NCBI GenBank assembly: GCA_964437445.1
Contig: CAYTGR010000046.1
Span: 1 to 41,448 of the forward strand
DNA from: CAYTGR01 sp964437445
GTDB lineage: Bacteria > Chloroflexota > Anaerolineae > B4-G1 > SLSP01
DNA length: 41,448 bases
Direction: 5' to 3'
A model generated the notes under the pieces. The model made no database searches, had not been told where the DNA came from, and saw nothing but the letters and a program-made list of their open reading frames with translations. Each line of letters starts with the position of its first letter. Position 1 is the stretch's first letter. The position numbers and the translations under genes were made by a program. Positions 23,935 to 32,903 of this stretch are shown piece by piece.

Positions 23935-26900
23935 CTACCGGCTTTCGCGCAGGACCAGCGGCAGGTAGAGTTTGAACTCTGGACGCCGGGTGAGCAGCGT
24001 CACTTCCTGGTAGCCGCCGGTGCCGGTGAGACGGATGATCGCCTCATCGCTTGGGCTGCTGCCCGCCGGCACGGTGATATAGACTTCGGCTTTCCGCACA
24101 CCGCCCGCTTTGATCTGCTGGGTAGTCCACGAGAAGGCGGTTGGCCAGCCGGCGTTGGTGCGGGTCAGAGTGAAGGTATCTACCACGTTGCCGGTGTTGG
24201 TGATGGAAATGGTATAAGTGACCTGTTCCCCTGCTTTAGCCGACTGGGTAACAAGTGGCGCGCTCACAGCCAGCCGGTAGAAGCTGGCAGCGGTCGTGGT
24301 CAGCCGGACGGTAGCCGAGGCCGCCGGCAGGCGGGGATCGCTCTGCGAGCGCGCGGTGAGCAAGACGCTGGCCGTCTCTCCTCCGCCGGCTGCGGCAGGG
24401 ATGGTCACGTAGACCGGCACGGTCACGGCCTCGCCGGGCGCTAACGTCAGCATATCGGTGGCGAACGTGGTCGCCCAGGGGGTGCTGCCCCGGCTCAGGC
24501 GGAAAGTATCGCCAGCGGTGCCGGTGTTGGTGAGCCAGAGGGTGTAGGTCACGGTGGTGCCAGAGTCACAGCTCAGCGCCGGCGTGACCGGCGTTAGCGT
24601 GAGGGCATAGTTGACCACCGGCAGTGTGTGAGTGGCAGTCACAGCCGGGTGACAGGCGTTGCTGGCGGCCAGCGTGACGGTGTAGAGACCGGTGGCAGTG
24701 TAGACATGGGTGGGCTGGAACGCCGGGCTGGTCGCGCCGTCGCCGAAATCCCAGAGGAACGTGGTGGCGCGCTGGCTCAGGTTGGTGAACGGCACGGCCC
24801 AGTTGAGCACTCCTGGCGCTGACGCCGAGAAGTCAGCCGTCACGCCCTCCACGCTCACGGTGGTGGTTACCGGCAGACCCAGAGTCGGCGTCGGCCACTC
24901 AGCGGCCGTCGCCTGGTAGCCATCGTTGACGATGAGCGTGCCGGAGGCGACACAGGTGACGGTCACGTCATAGGTGACGCTAAGCGCCCCCCCGGCAGTC
25001 AGCGCCAGTCCCGACCAGACGAGCGTACCGCCCTGCTGCTGCCCGCCCTGGCCCACAGCCGCCAACTGGGTATGGGCCGGCAAGGTGTCGCTGATGATGA
25101 CGCCGGAGGCCGGGCCGCCGCTGTTGGTGAGCGTCAAGGTGTATTGCAGGCGCGTGCCGGCTTCCGCCCACGCGGGCGCGCGTTTGGTCAGTCCCAGTTG
25201 CGGGGCCTGGGGGCGCTGCGGGAAGAGGTTGAGCGCCGGGTCGCCCAGGATGTTGTAGGTCTCCCAGTAATAGCGCGCGCTGGAAGGATAGGTGGTCTCC
25301 ACGCCTGACAGGCCGGCGTTCGTCATGGTGGCAATAGGAACCTGGGGGTAGCCGGCGCCGAAGAGCGCATCAAAGGCGCGCCGCTCCAGGATATCATCTT
25401 CACCCCAGTAGCTGTAAGTGGAAGAGCCCCAGAAGGCCAGCGCGCCCTTGTTTTCCTGCAAGACCCAGGTCTCGCCGAAAACCTCCGCCTGGCCGAAGTT
25501 ACCGGTGAGACAGGCATGGCTGGCGACAAAGGGGAAGAAGCCGTAGTTGGTCAGGTTGCGCACCGAGTTGGCACTGAAGCTCATCTCCCAACCGGTGTAA
25601 TCGCCGTGGCCAGAATAGATGATCGCCCAGCGGCCCTGGTTGAAGGCGCTGACCAGGTTGGCGTTCTGCGCGCCGTAGGTGACGCAGTAGAGCTTGTCAC
25701 CGCCGGGTTGGGGGTTGTTGGGGAAGGTGCCGGTGTAGCCACGCGGCTGCGTGTGCGTGTTGATGACGTAGTTGTGCGTCCCCTCGGCGACGGTGTAGTT
25801 ATCACAGGTGGCAGGGAAGGCAATGCGCTTGAGCCAGCTCTCCTCGCCGGTCAGGCTGGCGTAGGCCAGGTATTTGTTGACCATCGCGGTCGCCTGCGCG
25901 GCCGAGCGGACCGGGAAGCGCCCCCGCCCCAGGTCAGGATGCCAGTCGCCGGTGCCGGTAGCGTCCATCGTCGCATAGTAGAGATCGGTGGCGGTGCTGA
26001 TGGTCGGCCCGGTCCAGGTCGGGATGGTATCGGTATCCCCCACCAGCAGCACGAAAGCGGGCGGGATGGCCCAGGTCTGGTAGGCGTTTTGGATGTAAGC
26101 CTGGATGGCCGTGGGGGTGGCCCCGCCGCTGATCTCCGAGAGGCGGGTCATGGTGACGCTGTAGCCCTGCGACGTTTTCAAGGTGACAAACGGCAGCATG
26201 GCGTTGTAGTAGGCGTCGGCGGTGATGATCAGGTAGCCGGGGGTGCTTTTAACGGCCAGCTGAGGGCGGCCCTGGTTGTAGTTGAGCACCTGGGGGGCCA
26301 GCAGGGCTTCCAGCTCGGGGGCGGCGTAACGGCGGGCCAGGGCTTCCGTCCGCTCCGGCTGGCTGCCGGTTAGCCGCAACTGGAAAGTGACCTGGCTGTA
26401 CAGGCGGAGTGCGCCCGTCGCCGGATTGTAAGCGACCGGCCAGACTTCCACGGCCACGATCCGATGTCCCCGGATGACGAAATCCTCAGTCACCCTCACC
26501 GGCGTGGCCGGCGAGAAGGCGTCGGTCTGGTAAAAAGCCTTGTCCAGCGCCCAGGGAGTGCCCTGCGCAGGCGAGGTTTTGGGGACGGGCGGCTGGAGCG
26601 GGTAGAGAGGGGAGGGGAATCCCCAGGCTGACAAGGTGCTCTCCTGAGTTTCAACCTTGAGCAGTTCCACCTTCACCTCGGCACCGAAGGGGACCTCCAC
26701 CCAGCGGCGCAGCACCGGCAGGTCGGGCCGGCCGAGCTCCGTGCCGTGGCCGAAGCCGTCGCCAGAGAGACGGGTGTAGGTCCCGGCGGCGGTGGTGACC
26801 GCCTGCGCCCAGGCGCCGGGGATGGCCGCGGTCAGGGCCAGCCGGTCCGCATCGGCGGCGGTGAGGGTCAGCGTTGGCTCCGCCGGGACGCTCCCCGGCG

Positions 26901-27015
26901 CAAAGGGCAGCCAGGTCTCCGCTTGCGCCCCCGGCGCTGCCTGCAGGGGAGCCGCACCGGCCAGGGCCAGCAGGATCAGGCCGGCCATAAGCATCGTCAA
27001 AAGTTTTTTAAACAT
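23935..27015 (-). CDS. Secreted gingipain-like C25 cysteine peptidase with modular C-terminus
   Basis: A 1026-aa exported cysteine endopeptidase. Signal peptide MFKKLLTMLMAGLILLALAG; gingipain-type propeptide (LPVLRRWVEVPFGAEVKVEL); C25 catalytic domain (PGYLIITADAYYNAMLPFV, LLVGDTDTIPTW) with catalytic His470 in YSGHGDYTGW and Cys502 in ASHACLTGNF; then DUF11 (LGLTKRAPAWAEAGTRLQYT), PKD (FLWDFGDGA), two NEW3-like repeats and the tail LYLPLVLR. Family members cut after Arg or Lys; specificity here is not shown. The ATG at 27015 has GAGAGG upstream. It follows the S8 gene by 39 nt containing only a hairpin, so the two are probably one operon. In Bacteroidota, gingipains use type IX secretion; no such domain is seen here. 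Confidence 0.93.
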   Translation of the reverse strand: MFKKLLTMLMAGLILLALAGAAPLQAAPGAQAETWLPFAPGSVPAEPTLTLTAADADRLALTAAIPGAWAQAVTTAAGTYTRLSGDGFGHGTELGRPDLPVLRRWVEVPFGAEVKVELLKVETQESTLSAWGFPSPLYPLQPPVPKTSPAQGTPWALDKAFYQTDAFSPATPVRVTEDFVIRGHRIVAVEVWPVAYNPATGALRLYSQVTFQLRLTGSQPERTEALARRYAAPELEALLAPQVLNYNQGRPQLAVKSTPGYLIITADAYYNAMLPFVTLKTSQGYSVTMTRLSEISGGATPTAIQAYIQNAYQTWAIPPAFVLLVGDTDTIPTWTGPTISTATDLYYATMDATGTGDWHPDLGRGRFPVRSAAQATAMVNKYLAYASLTGEESWLKRIAFPATCDNYTVAEGTHNYVINTHTQPRGYTGTFPNNPQPGGDKLYCVTYGAQNANLVSAFNQGRWAIIYSGHGDYTGWEMSFSANSVRNLTNYGFFPFVASHACLTGNFGQAEVFGETWVLQENKGALAFWGSSTYSYWGEDDILERRAFDALFGAGYPQVPIATMTNAGLSGVETTYPSSARYYWETYNILGDPALNLFPQRPQAPQLGLTKRAPAWAEAGTRLQYTLTLTNSGGPASGVIISDTLPAHTQLAAVGQGGQQQGGTLVWSGLALTAGGALSVTYDVTVTCVASGTLIVNDGYQATAAEWPTPTLGLPVTTTVSVEGVTADFSASAPGVLNWAVPFTNLSQRATTFLWDFGDGATSPAFQPTHVYTATGLYTVTLAASNACHPAVTATHTLPVVNYALTLTPVTPALSCDSGTTVTYTLWLTNTGTAGDTFRLSRGSTPWATTFATDMLTLAPGEAVTVPVYVTIPAAAGGGETASVLLTARSQSDPRLPAASATVRLTTTAASFYRLAVSAPLVTQSAKAGEQVTYTISITNTGNVVDTFTLTRTNAGWPTAFSWTTQQIKAGGVRKAEVYITVPAGSSPSDEAIIRLTGTGGYQEVTLLTRRPEFKLYLPLVLRESR

Positions 27016-27036
27016 TGGGTTTCCTCTCACACCAGA

Positions 27037-27054
27037 GGCAAACTGAAGTTTGCC
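27037..27054 (-). repeat. GGCAAACT hairpin at the 3' end of the S8 gene
   Basis: GGCAAACT-GA-AGTTTGCC, a second copy of the element at 23917-23934, again directly after a TAG stop on the minus strand. It is the main content of the 39-nt spacer before the C25 gene. Confidence 0.75.
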
Positions 27055-30000
27055 CTACGGATTCTCGCGCAGGACCAGCGGCAGATAGATGGCAAAGCCA
27101 CCCCGCTGCGTGGTCAGCGTTACGTCTTGATACCCGGCGCTGCCGGCGATGCGAATGAGCGCCTCATCGGTGGCCGCGCCGCCGGCGTTGGGCACAGTGA
27201 CGTAGACCTTGAGCTCGCGCCAGTTGCCGGCCTTGATCTGCAGGCTGGTCCACGAGAAGGTGGTCGGCCAACCAGGGTTGGTGCGGGTGACGGTGAAGGT
27301 ATCCACCAGGTTGCCGGTGTTCGTCACCCGGATCGTGTAAGTGATGGTCTCCCCGGCCGCGGCAGTTTGGGCAACGACCGGCGCGCTGACCTCCAGCCAG
27401 TAGACGCTGTTGGCCGTCGTAGTCACTCTGGCGGTAGCCGAGGCCGCCGGCAGGCGGGGATCGCTCTGCGAGTGCGCAGTGAGCTGCACGGCCGCCATCG
27501 CGCCGCCCTGAGCGTTGGCCGGCACGGTGACGTAAAGCGGCAGCGCGGCGCTGGCCCCGGCGCCTAACGTGACCGTGGAGGTCGCCAGGCTGGTGGCCCA
27601 CGGCGTGCTGCTCGGGCTTACGCTGAAGGTGTCGCTCAGCGTGCCGGTGTTGGTGAGCCAGAGGGTGTAGGTCACTGTCTGACCAGGATCGCCGTTCTGG
27701 GCTGCGGGCTCCGCCGTCAGACGCAGCGCGTAGTCTTCTACCTGCACCGGCCGGCTGGCGCTGGCGGCATGGCAGAGGTTGCTGGCGGTCAGGACGGCGG
27801 TGTAGAGGCCGGGGGTAGCGTAAGCGTGGCTTGGAGTAGCGGCCGTGGCGGTGTTGCCGTCGCCGAAGTCCCAGCTGTAGGTGGTAGCGTTCCGGCTCTG
27901 GTTGGTGAAGGTGAGGGCACGGTTGACCAGCAGCGGCAGTGGGCCGTAGGCAAAGTCGGCGCTGATGCCCTCATCGGTCACGGTGACGGTGACCGGCAGG
28001 CCGGTGGTGGGGGTGGGCCATTCAGCAGCGGTGACGGTGTAAACGTCGTTGGTGACAAGCGTGCCAGAGGGGAGACAGGTGACGGTCACGCCGAAGGAGA
28101 CCTGGAGAGTAGAACGGGCCGCTGCCGTCAGACCGGTCCAAAGGATGTTACCGCCGTCCAGGATACCGCCATCGCTGGCCCAGGCGAAGAGGGTATTCGC
28201 CGGCAGGGTATCGGTGATGGCGACGCCGACCGCCGGGCCGCCGCCCGCATTGGTCACGGTGAGCGTGTAGACCAGCGGCAGGCCGACTTCCACCCGGTCT
28301 GCCGAGGCGCTTTTGGCAATGGCGGTGAGCTCCGGCAGCGGCGGGAGCACCGTCAGCGTGACCGGGTAGCCGGCATAGGGCTGGGCGGCCGGGTCGTTGG
28401 TGTAGAGGAGCAGGAAGCCGGTGTAGACACCGGTCTCGGTCATAGAAGTCGTGTCAAAGAGGACGGAGACCGGGAGGCTATCGCCGGCTGCCACGGTGCC
28501 GCTCAGCGGCGTGGCTGCCAGCCAGGGGATCTCCACCGGGTCGCAGGGGGACGAGCCGGGGTACTGGAAGCAGATCGCCCGCCCGTTGGCGAGCACCGCC
28601 TGGTTGTAGGAGTATTGCAGGTAGTTGCTCCCGCTCCCGCGAATGCCCACGGTGGCGTCGGCGCCATAGTCGTAGGAAGCGTTCCCAAAGACAACATCCT
28701 GATACTGGAACTTGATGTTATTCGTCCCCTCGTAGAGGATCAATTCAAAAGTGGCAGTGCCGACACCGCCACTGCTGGTATAGTGGGGCCGATTGTACCA
28801 TTCTATGACAAACCGGCGGTTGGGAGCGGTGCCGATGGTCTTGTAGTAGACATTGCCGGTCTCGTCATCAATGTCATCCCAGAAGGGGACGATGAGGTTG
28901 TTCGTGCCTGAGCTCAAAGCGGCATTGGCAGCCGTCAGGTCGCCGCTGGTGGCGTTGAAGAGCAGGCCGCCGTTGTTGCCCACCCGGATGGCCGTGGCCG
29001 CAGTCCCGTAAAAGGTGAAAGCAAACGGCAGGGTGAGATTGGCTTCGGCATCATCGGTGAGGTTCAGGGCCGTGCCATCCGTGGCATTGATCCACTCGTA
29101 GGCCGGGCCGTCGGCGCTGCGGTTGTCCTGGTAGGTGTAGCCGAAGGGGTCAGGGCCGCCGCCGGGGAGGACGGCGCCGCGCGCTTCCCGAATCTCAAAG
29201 TCCAGCGCACCGGAGCCGGTGTTGCCCACAGTGAGGGTCCGGGTGGTCTGTTTGCCGATGCGCAGGCTGGCGCTCAGCCCCTCAGCAGGCAGGAGGACCA
29301 GATGGGCGGTGGGGAGCGCGTAGTCCTTCCGCAGCAGGTTGCTCTGCGGCAGCAACACGCCTGCCTCGGAGACGGTGCTGTAGAGCGGCGCGGAGGCGGT
29401 CACGGTGTAGGGGATGCCGGAAGGGAGTTGCAGTTCGTAAGCGCCGTCGGCGGTGGTCTGCGTGCCGGTCAGGCCAGGGCTGACCCGGACGGTAGCGCCG
29501 GCCACCGGGAGGCCCGTTTCCTGGTTGGTGACGACGCCCCAGAGCAGACCGTCGGTCGTGGTGGCGGTGAGGGCGAAGTCTTGCACGGTGGGGGCGGTGA
29601 GCGGCACGGCCACAGCCGCTGCATGGTGTAGCCGCGCCTCGGCGGTGACCGTGTAGGGACCGCCGTACAGCGTCAGCGCATAAGCCCCGGTGCTCTGCGG
29701 CGTCTGGGTCTGGGTGATGAGTGTGCCAAACGGCCCGTAAACGGAGACGGTGGCCGCCAGCGGTGCGCCGGTCGCCGCGTCGGTCACGGTGCCGGTCAGC
29801 GAGTAGGGCGCGGTCTGCGTCAACGTCAAAGCCAGCGTGGTGACCGTACCGCTGGGCACGCTCACGTTGGTGAGCGTCTGGAGAGTGTAGCCGTACTTCC
29901 AGGCGCTGACGGTGTAGGTATCCGGCGCGACGGTGAAGGTGAAGTAGCCGGTCGGGCCGGTCGGCATGGCGTAGACCGCTGTGCCGGTGACCGCCTGGAC

Positions 30001-32334
30001 GGCCGCGCCGGCCAGCGGGCCGCCCCAGGTGCCATCGCAGACGGTCCCATCCAGATAGCCCACGGATTCCAGGCCGTTGTAGATCAACAGCGCAAAGTCC
30101 TGATCGGTGAGATCGGCGTTGTTGGGCACTCCGTCGCCGGCGATGTTGGTCGCCTTGACCCGCAGGGTGAACGCGCCGCTCTGGCCGGCCGGCAGGAAGA
30201 TGCTCTCCACGTTGTTGCGCGGGTCAGCGGTGCCGCCGGGGACCGAGACGCCGCCGGAGAAGACGTTGCCCCGGTAGGTCTGCCCGCCCAAGACGAGCTC
30301 CAGATCCAGGTTATTGACGTAGGAGTTGCCGGTGGTCGGGCCAGGGGCATCGCTCCAGGCTAACGTCACGCGGAAGGGTTGGCCGGCATCCGGCACGACA
30401 CCGTGCAGTTCGTAGACCTCGCCGGTGGAGGCAAAGGTGTAACGCTGGTCCACCACCACGCGCGGCACGGCATCAAAGGCGGTGCTCAGGAGGATCTCCC
30501 CGTAGCCCTGGTTGTTAGAAGGGAGCGTATCGCCGGCGCTGACGCCGGTCAGATAGCGGGTGGCGTTGATGAGGTAGGCTTTCAGCATGGCCGGGCTGGG
30601 GGGCTGGCCGTTGCCGTAATGGCTCTGGTACCAGGTGTAGACCAGGGAGGCCGCGCCGGCCGCGGCCGGGGTGGAGTGGCTGGTGCCGGAAGAGGCCGCG
30701 TAGAGCGTCTGGCCAGCGGGCATATACTGGTCGCAGACGCCGGTACCGTCGTAGCCGGTGGCCTGGGAAGCCGCGCCCTGGATGTGTGTGCCCGGCGCTA
30801 CCAGGTCCGGCTTGACCCGACTGTCATCGGTCGGGCCCCGGCTGGAGAAGGACGCGATATCCTGGGCGCTGTCGGCGCCGGAAGGGCCTACATTACAGCC
30901 ATCGGTCCAGGTGGGGCGGTAGTTCTCTGCCGCACCGACGGTGATGACGTTTTTGGCGTTGCCCGGCGAGCCCACGGTGTTGCTGCCGGAGCCGGCGTTA
31001 CCGGCGGCAAACAGAATGCTGATGGGTTGGTTGCCGGCATAAGGGCCGGTACCCGGCTGGGCATCCCGTACCAGCGCGTCGTAGGCCTGCTCGTCGGTGG
31101 TGTAAGCGCCGCCCGTGTTGGCCCCCCACGAGTTGGTGCTGATGCGCCCGCCCAACGCATAGGTCTGGCTGATGAGCGCCGTGTAGTCATCGTTGGGCAG
31201 GTCCCAATTACCGGCATTGTTGAAGACCTTGGAGCCGGCCACCCGGCCAAAGGGGTTGATCCCCAGGCCATATTGATAGCCGTTGGCGTCCTCATACGCC
31301 GAACCGGTCCGGTTGTTGTAACCGGCGACGATGGAGGCGTTCAGGTTGCCGTGGCCCGCTTTTCCGTCAGCCAGGGGGTCGCTGGTCCAGTCCACGTTGT
31401 AGCTCAGGCGGTCGAGGTTGGAGGTGTTGCCCAGCAGATAGAAATCGGCGTGCAGGGGCGTGGCCGTCCCGTTATCAATGCCGTCATCGGTCACGTCCAC
31501 AATGGGATAGGCGTTCGGATCGGTGGAGAAGCCCAGCCCTTGTAGCCAGGCCAGATAACCGGGGCCGGTAGGCTGGGTGCCGGCAGCGTTCAGAGCGCCG
31601 GCCATGATCTGCCCCTGAACCTCATCCAGCTTCTGGTAGATAGGGCGGGGTTCCACGTTGACGACATCCGGCAGCGTTGCCAGCCAGGCCAGTTTGGCGG
31701 CCGGCAGCCGGATTCCCAGATTGGTGTAAGCCAGCACCGCCTGGGGCTGACGGAAGGTCGCCTGGGCCTCCGCCAGAATAGCCGCCAGGCTCTTTTCCAC
31801 GTCGGGGTGGCGGTAGAGCTGGACGATGACATCCACCTCGGCGGGGAGTTTCTCCGTCTCCCGCAGGGCGGGATGGAGTGCATAGTAGGGCTGGTAGAGG
31901 CCGGCCCACCGCACCGGGGCGGCGGTAGCCAGCCGGCCCACGGCCGCTTCATCGCCCCAGACCAGGTAAGCGTAGTCGGGGAGATAGGTGACGATCTCCA
32001 GGCCGGCCGCGCGCAGGGCCTCTAACCAGGTCTCCTGGATCGGGCCGGGGAACTGGACCAGGCGCAGGCCGGTCTCGCCGCCGGTGAGCGTCCGGCGCAG
32101 GCCGGTGGGGGCAGGCGGCTCCCCGGCCAGCGGGTCAAAGGCGCCGGCGCGCAGCTGGAGCAGCAGCGGCTCGGCAGGGTCAGCCGCCGGGGAAGCGGTA
32201 AACCAGGAGGGGATCAGTCCGGCAGCCGGCGCGGGTGCGTTCGGCGGGGGCGCGGCCAGCACGGAGAGCTGCACGGGGGTCAAGACCAGGCTGAGCAGCA
32301 GCCCGGCACTCAGCAGAAATCTCAGGCGATTCAT
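27055..32334 (-). CDS. Secreted subtilisin-like S8 peptidase, multidomain (1759 aa)
   Basis: Exported serine endopeptidase. Signal peptide RFLLSAGLLLSLVLTPVQLS; prodomain to about residue 230; S8 domain with Asp283 (VDVTDDGID), His328 (GHGNLNAS), the FAAGNAG oxyanion-Asn region and Ser552 (SSGTSHSTP), spaced normally. Then a jelly-roll-like domain (VTLAWSDAPGPTTGNSYVNN), three carboxypeptidase-regulatory-like folds (SLTGTVTDAATGAPLAATVS; GVVTNQETGLPVAGATV), a nidogen-like domain (PFAFTFYGT, NNLIVPFWDDID), a short ASPM-like Ig segment, DUF11, PKD (YSWDFGDGN), two NEW3-like repeats and the tail IYLPLVLR. AAGGAG sits 5 nt before the ATG. The adhesin-like modules suggest binding to polymer or cell surface. 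Confidence 0.93.
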   Translation of the reverse strand: MNRLRFLLSAGLLLSLVLTPVQLSVLAAPPPNAPAPAAGLIPSWFTASPAADPAEPLLLQLRAGAFDPLAGEPPAPTGLRRTLTGGETGLRLVQFPGPIQETWLEALRAAGLEIVTYLPDYAYLVWGDEAAVGRLATAAPVRWAGLYQPYYALHPALRETEKLPAEVDVIVQLYRHPDVEKSLAAILAEAQATFRQPQAVLAYTNLGIRLPAAKLAWLATLPDVVNVEPRPIYQKLDEVQGQIMAGALNAAGTQPTGPGYLAWLQGLGFSTDPNAYPIVDVTDDGIDNGTATPLHADFYLLGNTSNLDRLSYNVDWTSDPLADGKAGHGNLNASIVAGYNNRTGSAYEDANGYQYGLGINPFGRVAGSKVFNNAGNWDLPNDDYTALISQTYALGGRISTNSWGANTGGAYTTDEQAYDALVRDAQPGTGPYAGNQPISILFAAGNAGSGSNTVGSPGNAKNVITVGAAENYRPTWTDGCNVGPSGADSAQDIASFSSRGPTDDSRVKPDLVAPGTHIQGAASQATGYDGTGVCDQYMPAGQTLYAASSGTSHSTPAAAGAASLVYTWYQSHYGNGQPPSPAMLKAYLINATRYLTGVSAGDTLPSNNQGYGEILLSTAFDAVPRVVVDQRYTFASTGEVYELHGVVPDAGQPFRVTLAWSDAPGPTTGNSYVNNLDLELVLGGQTYRGNVFSGGVSVPGGTADPRNNVESIFLPAGQSGAFTLRVKATNIAGDGVPNNADLTDQDFALLIYNGLESVGYLDGTVCDGTWGGPLAGAAVQAVTGTAVYAMPTGPTGYFTFTVAPDTYTVSAWKYGYTLQTLTNVSVPSGTVTTLALTLTQTAPYSLTGTVTDAATGAPLAATVSVYGPFGTLITQTQTPQSTGAYALTLYGGPYTVTAEARLHHAAAVAVPLTAPTVQDFALTATTTDGLLWGVVTNQETGLPVAGATVRVSPGLTGTQTTADGAYELQLPSGIPYTVTASAPLYSTVSEAGVLLPQSNLLRKDYALPTAHLVLLPAEGLSASLRIGKQTTRTLTVGNTGSGALDFEIREARGAVLPGGGPDPFGYTYQDNRSADGPAYEWINATDGTALNLTDDAEANLTLPFAFTFYGTAATAIRVGNNGGLLFNATSGDLTAANAALSSGTNNLIVPFWDDIDDETGNVYYKTIGTAPNRRFVIEWYNRPHYTSSGGVGTATFELILYEGTNNIKFQYQDVVFGNASYDYGADATVGIRGSGSNYLQYSYNQAVLANGRAICFQYPGSSPCDPVEIPWLAATPLSGTVAAGDSLPVSVLFDTTSMTETGVYTGFLLLYTNDPAAQPYAGYPVTLTVLPPLPELTAIAKSASADRVEVGLPLVYTLTVTNAGGGPAVGVAITDTLPANTLFAWASDGGILDGGNILWTGLTAAARSTLQVSFGVTVTCLPSGTLVTNDVYTVTAAEWPTPTTGLPVTVTVTDEGISADFAYGPLPLLVNRALTFTNQSRNATTYSWDFGDGNTATAATPSHAYATPGLYTAVLTASNLCHAASASRPVQVEDYALRLTAEPAAQNGDPGQTVTYTLWLTNTGTLSDTFSVSPSSTPWATSLATSTVTLGAGASAALPLYVTVPANAQGGAMAAVQLTAHSQSDPRLPAASATARVTTTANSVYWLEVSAPVVAQTAAAGETITYTIRVTNTGNLVDTFTVTRTNPGWPTTFSWTSLQIKAGNWRELKVYVTVPNAGGAATDEALIRIAGSAGYQDVTLTTQRGGFAIYLPLVLRENP

Positions 32335-32406
32335 GGTTACTCCTTGTGTAACGGGTGAGCAGGAGGCAGTGAGCAGATACTCGTCGTCTGTTGACCTGCT
32401 CCCAGC

Positions 32407-32412
32407 ATCATA
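32407..32412 (-). promoter_or_regulatory. Possible -10 box upstream of the 1759-aa protease gene
   Basis: TATGAT on the minus strand about 73 nt before the ATG at 32334. The -35 is not convincing, so the gene may also be read from further upstream. Confidence 0.3.
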
Positions 32413-32417
32413 ACAAT

Positions 32418-32822
32418 CTGTTCGTCGTCAGGCGCTTCAGCGCCGTTGAAAGGATGAAGGATGAAGGCGGAAGGATGAAATCTCCTCCCTTGAACTTGGC
32501 GCTCTGTTTGTAGTGAGGCGCTTCAGCGCCATTGAAAGGTTGAAGGATGAAGGCGAAAGGATGAAACCTCCTCCCTTGAATAACGCTCTGTTTGTAGTGA
32601 GGCGCTTCAGCGCCGTTCTGCCGCGCTAAAGCGCGTCACTACCAACGCGCTAAAACGCTAAGACGCTGAAACGCTGAGACGCTAACTCCAGCGCCGTCTG
32701 CGCCGCGCTAAAGCGTGGCACTACAAACATAAAGCGCGGCACTACCAACGCGCTAAAACGCTAAGACGCTGAAACGCTGCAACGCTAAGTTTGTAGTCAG
32801 GCGCTTCAGCGCCGTCCCGACC
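32418..32822. repeat. Cluster of palindromic GCGCTTCAGCGC elements and 84-bp tandem units
   Basis: The spacer between the two S8 genes holds about three tandem units of roughly 84-86 bp starting near 32418, 32504 and 32588. Each has a TTTGTAGTGA-like start, the palindrome GGCGCTTCAGCGCC and, in the first two units, GGATGAAGGCG-type heptamers. From 32594 a fuller element runs GTAGTGA...GCGCTTCAGCGC...GCGCTAAAGCGCG...ACTAC. ACGCTAAN/ACGCTGAN octamer runs follow (32648-32690 and 32755-32790) and a last TTTGTAGTCAGGCGCTTCAG copy near 32790. No gene is supported in 32335-32903. Confidence 0.85.
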
Positions 32823-32841
32823 ATTTTTCTCTCACGCAAAC

Positions 32842-32876
32842 GGGAAGCCCGTGAAGCCGGGCCTCACGGGCTCCCC
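32842..32876 (-). terminator. Hairpin after the 2082-aa protease gene
   Basis: A 13-bp stem with one wobble (32842-32854 with 32864-32876; GGGAAGCCCGTGA/TCACGGGCTCCCC) lies 28 nt past the stop on the minus strand. There is no long U-tract, so termination may be inefficient or Rho-dependent. Confidence 0.5.
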
Positions 32877-32903
32877 AAGAAGTCGCGTGTGCCCCGGGCC
32901 GGC

